Of a stretch of DNA of 64,000 nucleotides, positions 56,755 through 64,000 are shown piece after piece (positions within the stretch are counted from its first letter, which is position 1; each line of letters starts with the position of its first letter). The DNA is taken from NCBI GenBank assembly GCA_031002005.1, contig CM061920.1, positions 47,594,610 through 47,658,609 on the forward strand, in the 5' to 3' direction. The DNA comes from Vandiemenella viatica (taxonomy: Eukaryota > Arthropoda > Insecta > Orthoptera > Morabidae). The position numbers were made by a program, and so were the translations under genes. Under the pieces are notes generated by a model. That model saw only the letters and a program-made list of their open reading frames with translations, ran no database searches and was not told the DNA's origin.

Positions 56755-58612
56755 CCACAAATGAACTATGCTGTGAGGTGGGTAAATGCGGAAACGAAAG
56801 TGCTACTTGGGAAAGGCATTAGTTCTTGTAAGCACCTTAAAATTTGTTAAATTTGACATTTCTTGACTACAGGGTATAGGGGATGGCGTAAGCTCCTCAG
56901 TATTTGTAAAATTTTAAACCTTGTCGCTACAGGATATGAAGGACGGGAATCCTATAGAAGCCGATACTGCAGCTTATTTCCAAGTATAGGGCAATTTAAA
57001 ATAATAAAAAGTAACTCAACAAGTAATAACAGCCTTAAACAGACACTTAATAATAGAAAACAACTTTTAAACTCACCTGAAATATTGCAATTCTCAATAG
57101 TTCAACTTTTAAAACTCGATTTTTATTACGTGACAACATCGTAATTTTAGAACAGTTTTTAGTGGTAAAAAAGCATTAATAATAATAATTAAATAGTAGA
57201 TACGAATTTTTGCAATATTTAACTCAGAATACATAGTTAAAACCATTTAAAGTAAGAAAACACAAGTTTTTAATCAACCAGCATTTAAAAAAATTAAATA
57301 CAACACATTTAAAGCATTTCAGATACTAAACAAACAATTCTTACAACTTAAATTCTTTCTGAACACCATATTAAACTCTTCGAGATGTTCTGTACAGTAA
57401 ATAAAGTTAGATAGGAATTTTCAAAAGACACTGCATGCAAATTCACATGACTATTTAATTTTTTTACGGCTAAATGAAGTGCAGTCAGGGAATAAAATTA
57501 CTTTCAAATGATGTATTTGGAGGAATACCATACTAAAATTCATTTTTTTGATGTAGGCTATACTTTCAGAGAGATTCACGACTAAACCTATTTTTATTGA
57601 ACTCAAATATGGAGGGATATTTTTGGAACTATATCTGCGTAGGAACACACTTGCAGACCACAGAAGTCAGAGCTTCTATGCAGTTAATGGGGGACATTAA
57701 CTACGGCCAAGAGGGGTAAAATAATTGTAATTTTTGTCTCTAAATAGTACTTAAATTTGAAAGCCCTACTGCAAGTATCTTGGGAGCACTATATCCTGGG
57801 TGTCACGTGGTTTGGAGGATTTCATTGTCAGATATAGGGCCTTCCGGGCCAAGTTTAGCTCAGTTGGTCCTGGAAATCCGTGTGAGTAAGATCTGCACAA
57901 GAGGGGCACAAACTGGAGGTTGGCATGCTTGCTGGGAGCCAGTCTCATGGGTTGCGGGCCGCCATCATGGAAAATTGAAAGTACACTGCGAGGATGGAAC
58001 AATGAAAATGTAATTTAAAGTGTTTCAGGGGGCTTTGCTGTCTGTCTTTGACAATTCACAACTTGCACACTTTAGAAAAGAACATCCGATTGCCTAAATC
58101 AACTGCATTTGTGAACTTTTGTGTTATTTTTAAACAGAATATAGAAGTGGTGAAACATTTATCGAAACTTTATTTACCCTTTTCTCTCTGAGGGATACAT
58201 CATTGAGAGTGGCGACCATTGTAATTAGCAGTTGATTTATTTTACTAAGGTATATTCATGGTCCACAACATTTTTGGAAGAATTTTGGAGAAACAGATTT
58301 GGAAGTGCAACTTACTAGTTAAGGTGTACTAGGCTGATATGTACCCTGATATGGCGCCATGTCCCTTACATTCTGTGTTGGGGGTTGTGCCTGTAAACAC
58401 CATTGGTAGGTGGGGTTTCACTAGGCATGGCCTACACCTAAATAGGAGTGGCAAGGTGGTTCTTTCTGAGTTGTTAGCTAAAGCAGTGAGGGAGCCCATT
58501 TCCAGTGATGATAGGGACGTTGTGCCTTATTTAGGTTAGAGGCTGCTGGTGAAGGGACGGAAATAGATGATCAAAGTGATACTGATTGCAGATCCATGAT
58601 GGGCAAAATCAC
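56755..58612 (+). pseudogene. CR1-type LINE ORF1 fragment split by a solo LTR
   Basis: 56755-56826 matches the LINE ORF1 stretch at 32750-32810 and resumes at 58371-58612 (GVVPVNTIGRWGFTRHGLHL, then LNRSGKVVLSELLAKAV), which contains the esterase-type His block in its intact form. The frame 58339-58539 covers this block. Similarity ends where the gypsy-like element begins. Confidence 0.8.
56827..58370 (+). mobile_element. Solo LTR, 1544 bp, TSD TTCT
   Basis: Begins TGTAAGCACC and ends GTCCCTTACA. Perfect duplication TTCT at 56823-56826 and 58371-58374. The interrupted LINE has a single TTCT at the homologous place (compare 32806-32815). It aligns with 47829-49359 throughout. No coding frame. 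Solo LTR of the same family. Confidence 0.9.
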
Positions 58613-58845
58613 AGATGTGTTTGAACAGAAAACTTATAGTGTGTCACAGTGAACAATTTATCAGAATATAATTCAAATCAGTGTGGTGCATCTAACTAAA
58701 TTTTCTTTTCTTTGTAATTGTTTCACCCCTTTTACCTGGATAAAGTGATGGAAAGAATGCAGTGAATCTTCAGCACAGAGGTCCGATAATAAAACATTAA
58801 TAAATTAGCCAGAAATTAATTAGAAGGAGGGGTGGGAACATTACA
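58613..58845 (+). repeat. Truncated 5' LTR
   Basis: Matches 63405-63617 with an extra short stretch (near 58767-58781). It joins LINE ORF1 sequence at a short shared GTG-TTGAACAG, suggesting deletion through microhomology rather than a normal insertion edge. Confidence 0.8.
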
Positions 58846-58848
58846 AGA

Positions 58849-58863
58849 TGGTGACCGTGACAG
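58849..58863 (+). promoter_or_regulatory. Primer binding site, tRNA-Arg type
   Basis: TGGTGACCGTGACAG begins three bases after the 5' LTR end. It resembles, with one difference, the complement of an arginine-tRNA 3' end as I recall it for mdg1/412-type elements. Confidence 0.65.
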
Positions 58864-58982
58864 CGACAGAAGCATTTAACTGAAATTTTACAATCTGTGG
58901 CAGCAATAATTGGCAGAGAACTATTAATAATTTTACCAGTGTAAAAGACTGAAGCCAGCACAGAGCACAGAGAGAGAGGGCC

Positions 58983-60590
58983 ATGATGGCATTCACGGCA
59001 AGAAAGAGGGCAACGCAAAGTAAATTAACATCGGTTGAGGTGCAATTCGTCCAAAGATTTCCAAATTCTGAAGCAGGACGAGGAATGCTGTCCAACATCT
59101 CTTCTACCGGTTTGGAACTTGAAGACCACCCTGTAATGAGAGGACAGCAAGCTGGGCCAAGGTCAGCAACTTCACCATTGCTCAGAACAAGGTTAGCAGC
59201 CAGCCGGTGACGGTCGGTCTCTGAAGGAGACCTGGCGGTGGAGAATGGAATTTCCAGCGCCGGCCAACTCGACTCCAGGGGTACCGGTATCGACGGCACA
59301 GGCCAACGGTCACCGCACCATGAAGGACAACAGCATTGTGAAGAGGCCAGTATAATTAATCCTTATGATCAGCATTTGAGCAGTTTTAACACAGCTATGA
59401 TGAACAAATTTTAAAATATGTTAGACACTAGTTTTGACAGGTTTAATGATCAGATGGCCAATCAAGTATTTGAAATATTAGATGCCAAATTTTGTTTGTT
59501 TGAGGATAAGATCAAGAGATACCTGTTAGAAAATGTGGATAGTAGATACATTGTAACTGAGGGTAATGTAAGGGATTTACAGACTGAGGTAACTTTATTA
59601 AAGAATGAGAGAAAGACAGAATAATTAATGAACTTTCTGAAAAATTGTGTGGGGGTAGAAGCGGGAAATAATTCCGCATTTAAACATTATGAATGTCGCC
59701 TTGTAAATCTGGAATATAATGTAGGAGAAAATAATAGGATGTCACTCAGTCAGCCACAGGAGGTGGGTCCGGAGGCTGCCCGAGAAACCACTTTAATTAA
59801 TACATCAGTAGGTCAACCCACGAGCTGTCCTACGGCTTTTCCTGAGATGGAGAATACTGGTTAGTTAATAGTGATTCTAGGAGGGTTATTCCTTGGCTAA
59901 TTCTGCCATACAATCAGATCCAGTGGGATAAATTTAGTGGGAAGGAGTCTGGGATCCATCCCATGGACAGAAAAATCTACCTTTTCGGTAAACATCTTGC
60001 TGGAGAATGTAAATGGTGGTTTGATTCAGTAAGGAAAACATTCAGCTCCTATGACAAGGCTATGAGGTATTTCCTGGCCTAGTACTTGTCACTAACAACC
60101 CTGAGAAGATGCAAGAGGTTGTTACTCACAGGTCCCCGATTTCAGGCCAAAGACAGAACACTAAGAGATTTTTTTTGAAGGAAATTACCCAAGTTCAATA
60201 CTTTGACCCACCCATTGACCCTGTGGAAATTATAGAGGCTGTTTTTCGCTGATTGGCTGAATGGGCCAGGCGTCAGCTGATTATCGCCCAGGTAAGACTA
60301 TCCCCAATGCCCTGAGAATATTGACTGACATGGATGAATTTTATGAGGAAAAAAGGCCGAATATGCAAAATGCCAGTGAGGGAGGAGAGCGTCAAGGCCC
60401 TCCCACACCTCAATATGATAAGCGGGTTGTAAGAAAAGTAAATATGCAGCGGTTCCCTGCCAAATGTGACCATCCAAAACTTTGTGAAGCAGAGCCGGGG
60501 GTAGGGAACGGCCGGTTCCCGGACATGCAGGTGACCACAGACAATGGCGACCTGATGGTACCGCTCCACCCTCCGCATCCCCCACAGTAA
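58983..60590 (+). pseudogene. Gypsy-type Gag, broken into several frames
   Basis: Fragments in order are 58983-59210, 59418-59624 (a helical region with QVFEILDAKFCLFEDKIKRY), 59628-59864, then a capsid-like part near 59914-60090 containing WDKFSGKESGIHPMDRKIYL and GECKWWFDSVRKTFSSYDKA. The last is the conserved capsid pattern around W-W. A further frame holds QRQNTKRFF and EIIEAVFR, and 60261-60590 is the C-terminus with DMDEFYEEKRP. At least four frame changes occur. Gag would package the element RNA. No zinc knuckle or protease was seen. Confidence 0.7.
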
Positions 60591-60624
60591 GCTATGCAAA
60601 CATTAAGCAAACTTGAAACACGTG

Positions 60625-61331
60625 TATAAATAATTTTCTCGGGTGACTAGCCGAGTTAAATGAGTGTTATAGTTACACGATATTTCGGCACTCTCAATCG
60701 TCGGCGCCATCTTCTGGTGAAGTGAGGTCAGGAACGTGCGAAGTTGCTGAGCTAGACCAGATTACCGCTGCTAACCTCTGATTGGTCGGCCGTAGAACCA
60801 GTCGTAGCAGGGGTCAAATCTTGTTGCGGCTTGAATCGATGCTAAGGTGGAGTTACGGCTAGATTTGATGTCCGTTTTTACATGGCATGTAGCGGACGGG
60901 CTTAAAGTCATCGTTCCTTCGAAGATGATATCATAAAACAAAGCATTCACCATAAATTGTTTATCAAACTGATGGGTCAACACGGATCCATTGCGGGCCT
61001 CATATTGAGCCATGCTGCCACGTGATTGGTCAGATTTGTAACCAATCGTAGCCGGGGTCCTGCCTCGTATCAACACATTGTTCAATAGAAGGAAAAATCA
61101 GAAGGCAAAAACTTTCCCGTAAGCTGATCATTAATGCCTGAGTAACAAATTGCTCACTTATGTTACTACCGAACTTCCCGTTGATCTGGACGCGCCCTGT
61201 AATGCGCCCCGGTCGCGCTGTCGACGAATAGTATTGATGACTGGCATCCAGGCTTCACTTAGCTGGTACCCGCTGTCATGTAACTATAACACTCATTTAA
61301 CTCGGCTAGTCACCCGAGAAAATTATTTATA
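60625..61331. mobile_element. 707-bp MITE with perfect 53-bp inverted repeats
   Basis: Left arm 60625-60677 and right arm 61279-61331 are exact inverted copies that start TATAAATAATTTTCTCGGGT. The interior contains a second pair of related blocks around GATTGGTC and AACCAGTCGTAG (60779-60815, 61023-61055). No transposase. The target appears to be TA-containing, but the duplication is ambiguous because the ends are TATA. The superfamily cannot be told from this. Confidence 0.88.
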
Positions 61332-62745
61332 TTCGCAACGCCGAGAAAAACTACGTAATTATGTAATTTTGAAACACGTGATTGATTAACTGGCTATGTC
61401 TTCTAGGTCCTGGAGCACACTGTGAAAACAATGTATGAATCGTAATATATTTATTTATTAGAAGCTAAGAGTGTTTAGGTAATTATTAATTGATTTCAAG
61501 GTGTAGAAGACTTAAAGTTTAGGACATAATAAAATAAATGGAAGGTTGTCAGATTATTTCGAAGTTATGTAATGGAAATTAGTATTCATAAGTTCTTCTA
61601 TTAGATAAAATAAATGGAAAAGTGGAGTAAAGCTGTTGCTCGTTACATAATTTGCATGTGTAAGGAAAGAAGTAAGATTATAAGTTTTTCTGAGAAGGTC
61701 TGCAAGAAAGTAAGCTAAAATTCATATTTTAAGGGAACCGAACCTAGTCAGATAGCATTAATTGAAGATATAAGTCAATAAACACTGAGGATTCGAGTTG
61801 GCCTGAATTAAGCTTATAGGGATGGCGTTAACTGCAGACTGAGTAATGCAAAAATGGTCATGGAAAGATAAGTAAGTTAAAGTAACAGGTAAAATCAAAT
61901 GAGCATGCCATTTCACTTTTGTAAAACAAAGCAATAAAACCCTTCTTGGGAAAAGCAGGACAGCTTTCATACTTAAGGTAAATAACCCTTGAGAAAACAT
62001 TCCATAATTTGAGGTAATTAAGAAAAACATCATGACAAGTTGGTATTCATAATAGACGGATCTAAGCTGGAAACTGAAAATTTTAACGATAACACTCAGT
62101 ATAGCGGTTATTCAAATGTATAAAATAAGACAAATAATAAGTAATAAGTTCAATTTGATGTTATATTTCCATGTTAGAAATGATGTAAATACTTTAAATT
62201 TTGTTAGTGCATTGTATTTGTGTGGTTTTCATAATTTTTTTGTAATAGTAGCTGTTGCTTTTGTTTTATGTAATGAAGAATGATTTTGACATTAGTGTTA
62301 GTAATTTTAATTCTTCAAAAAGTTTTTTTTATATGTACTAGTTGTTTATTCTATAACTGTTTTGAGTAGTTTAAGAAAACCTGTTTATAAGATGTATGTA
62401 TCTGTTGCAATTATCTGAGTTGTCTCAACAAATTTTTCTCAGCTGATCATAAGGGTCTGACAGCAAACTACATATAAAGGGATGTGTGTTCACAGAGAAA
62501 CAGTCACGCTGGTGATTAGCTGTGAAGACGGGCTCAGGTAGGAAATCACTTCACCGCCCGACTCCCCCAACCCCCTCAGCAACAGGTCTGTTTACAAACA
62601 CAACAGCCCCTCCACAGCTAAGCTGGACCCAGCAACATAGTGTGTGCCACGCCATTGTGTGTTAAGCGCTAGCGGGCAGTGTTGACAAATGGTGCCTGAA
62701 TTCTGATCCAAGTAAGGCACCTTTAATCAGGGGGGGGGGGGTATT
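61332..62745. other. Non-coding remainder of the gypsy-like element
   Basis: AT-rich interior where pol should be, then moderately GC-rich sequence before the purine tract. The minus frame 61758-62033 has no motif support. Confidence 0.45.
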
Positions 62746-63617
62746 TGTGATATCACAAGACATTTGGAGCCATAATTAGGAACTTTAAGAAGAATTATTT
62801 AATTAGGATAAGGATAGGATTAAGTAATTCCAATTAGTTAACGAGAGTGAGGCGAAGAGTTTTTTTTTTTATTCTAAGATTTTCAAGTGGGGACAGATTA
62901 CTGTCATGGCAGTTAAGCCATGCTGGAGAAATTCGGGCACCCCGCTTCTGCCCAGAGTTTGGAGGGGATAGGATGTTACAGTAACCACCCCAATAACACA
63001 AAAGTTACCTCTTTTGTGGGGTACTTTCGGTGGAACTCTGTGTTCCCTCCCATTTGGCAGAGATAGTCCTCTCGCCAATGGGAAAGTAAGAATCCAATGT
63101 TGGTAGTACTCCCCCCAGAAGAAGATCAGTCCACCCGATTCCCATTAGGGGGGATTATATAAGGCCTCACAAGGGGACCAGGGGCCCTCAGTCTTGACCA
63201 GTTTTTGTCCAGTGCTAGGCAGTGGTAGTTCGAGATGTCACTCCATGAGGGTTCATAATGTAAGCCTACATTTATGTTCTGTTTCTCTCTCTCTGTGTAT
63301 CTGCCATACATCACTCTCGCTCACAGTTTGTAAAGTAATTTAAGTATATGAAGAAGGAAGTTGTAATTGTCTTATCAAGATGATGATTAGTGGATTCAAT
63401 ATATGTGATTGAACAGAAAACTTATAGTGTGTCACACTGTACAATTTATCAGAATATAATTCAAATCAGTGTGGTGCATCTAACTAAATTTTCTTTTCTT
63501 TGTAATTGTTTCACCCTTTTTACCTGGAATAAGTGATGGAAAGAATGCAGTGGTCCAATAGTAAAACATTAATAAATTAGCTGGAAATTAATTAGAAGGA
63601 GGAGTGGGAATGTTACA
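62746..63617 (+). repeat. 3' LTR, 872 bp
   Basis: TG...CA boundaries, preceded by a polypurine tract of G residues. Contains the TATA and initiator pair described separately, an AT-rich 3' part shared with the truncated 5' LTR, and CT microsatellite at about 63284-63294. Confidence 0.82.
63156..63193 (+). promoter_or_regulatory. LTR core promoter: TATA box plus arthropod initiator
   Basis: TATATAA at 63156-63162 and TCAGTC at 63188-63193, with the presumed start A at 63190, give a TATA at about -34. TCAGTY is the arthropod initiator consensus, so transcription of the element would start here and define the U3/R border. Confidence 0.6.
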
Positions 63618-64000
63618 ATATAGGCAAAACTATTCTAGAGAGCTTTTTTCCATTGCTGACCTTCCTTCAGTTTTGAAGAATGATGGGCATATTTTACCTT
63701 TTCTCACCTTAATACACTGTAGTTTGCATGATTCTAAGACATGAATAAAAATATTATGATGCATTTAAAAAAAAAAGAGATAGAAAAATGAGCCACTAGG
63801 AATATGTGTTAAAACAAGTTATTAGCTTACAAGTGTAGCACACTAAAAATTTTAATTTCCATATAGGAAAATATCATAAACAAACAGTAGCAGTTACACA
63901 TCAAAAACAAGTGGATGAGGTGCTTAGGAATATGGATTAAGATGAATCCATTCACTAACTAGCTACTATTATTTCCTGGTAACCAAAATATTATGATGTA
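63618..64000. other. AT-rich end of window
   Basis: No LINE continuation or duplication of the LINE junction at 58612 is visible here, so the right target site of the gypsy-like element is not established. No gene. Confidence 0.4.

Larger units (their letters stand above)
58613..63617 (+). mobile_element. Gypsy-like LTR retrotransposon, 5' LTR truncated, pol absent
   Basis: The 3' LTR (62746-63617) is complete, starting TGTGATATCACAAG and ending AATGTTACA. Only the last 233 bp of the 5' LTR remain (58613-58845). A primer site TGGTGACCGTGACAG follows at 58849, close to the arginine-tRNA type used by several insect Gypsy elements. A G-rich purine tract (62730-62741) precedes the 3' LTR. Gag-like fragments lie at 58983-60590. 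No pol or integrase was recognised. A MITE interrupts at 60625-61331. Confidence 0.82.

Noticed and set aside
61758..62033. 91-codon minus frame in the gypsy-like element
   Set aside because: Opposite to the element's coding strand and without recognisable motif.

Overview
This is an AT-rich, intron-like window from an animal nuclear genome. It is almost certainly insect and probably orthopteran. The main support is a Tc1-type transposon at 29541-30958, a tRNA-derived SINE at 51265-51480 and LINE families that I recall as typical of grasshoppers and locusts. The species is an inference. I see no complete host gene, no rRNA or tRNA gene and no CRISPR array. There is one 1,000-N assembly gap (26302-27301), and most of the rest consists of transposable elements nested in each other.

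Layout. At 1-1205 (minus) lies the GC-rich 5' part of a Jockey/R1-like LINE with a three-zinc-knuckle ORF1, running off the left edge. At 1590-3920 (minus) is an RTE-like LINE that carries a 254-bp hAT MITE and a 211-bp tandem duplication. At 5440-6000 (minus) is a Penelope-like fragment. The AT-rich stretch 6.2-10.5 kb holds two exon-like islands, one of them a pancreatic-lipase-family exon. A CR1-type LINE on the minus strand (10.6-11.47 kb, continuing at 21.87 kb) is split by an LTR retrotransposon (11476-21873). The right LTR of that element holds a 1.1-kb TIR transposon. LINE debris and the assembly gap follow. The Tc1-type element lies at 29541-30958. From 31.9 to 40.0 kb one CR1-type LINE is interrupted by a second, 5'-truncated copy of its own family and by a 2.5-kb LTR insertion. 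A mariner-type element lies at 42000-43300. A Helitron (43932 to about 49820, minus) contains a LINE tail and a solo LTR. An exon-like island sits at 50487-50616 and a piggyBac-like element with a SINE inside at 50661-51791. CR1-type and RTE-like LINE pieces fill 52.2-55.3 kb. A third LTR insertion (56827-58370) splits another LINE. A gypsy-like retrotransposon (58613-63617) carries a 707-bp MITE.

All transposon genes recognised here look broken, partial or internally deleted, so the window reads as a layered insertion history rather than a working gene system. Several insertions are exact enough to order in time, because target-site duplications, empty sites and continuity of the host element are visible. 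The host signal is limited to four candidate exons (7286-7421 minus, 8874-9024 plus, 13606-13687 minus, 50487-50616 minus), presumably separated by long transposon-filled introns. I found no convincing new biological system. The strongest leads are the three solo-LTR-like insertions with perfect 4-bp duplications, the unclassified 1.1-kb TIR element with a perfect empty site in its sister LTR, and the exon-like islands.
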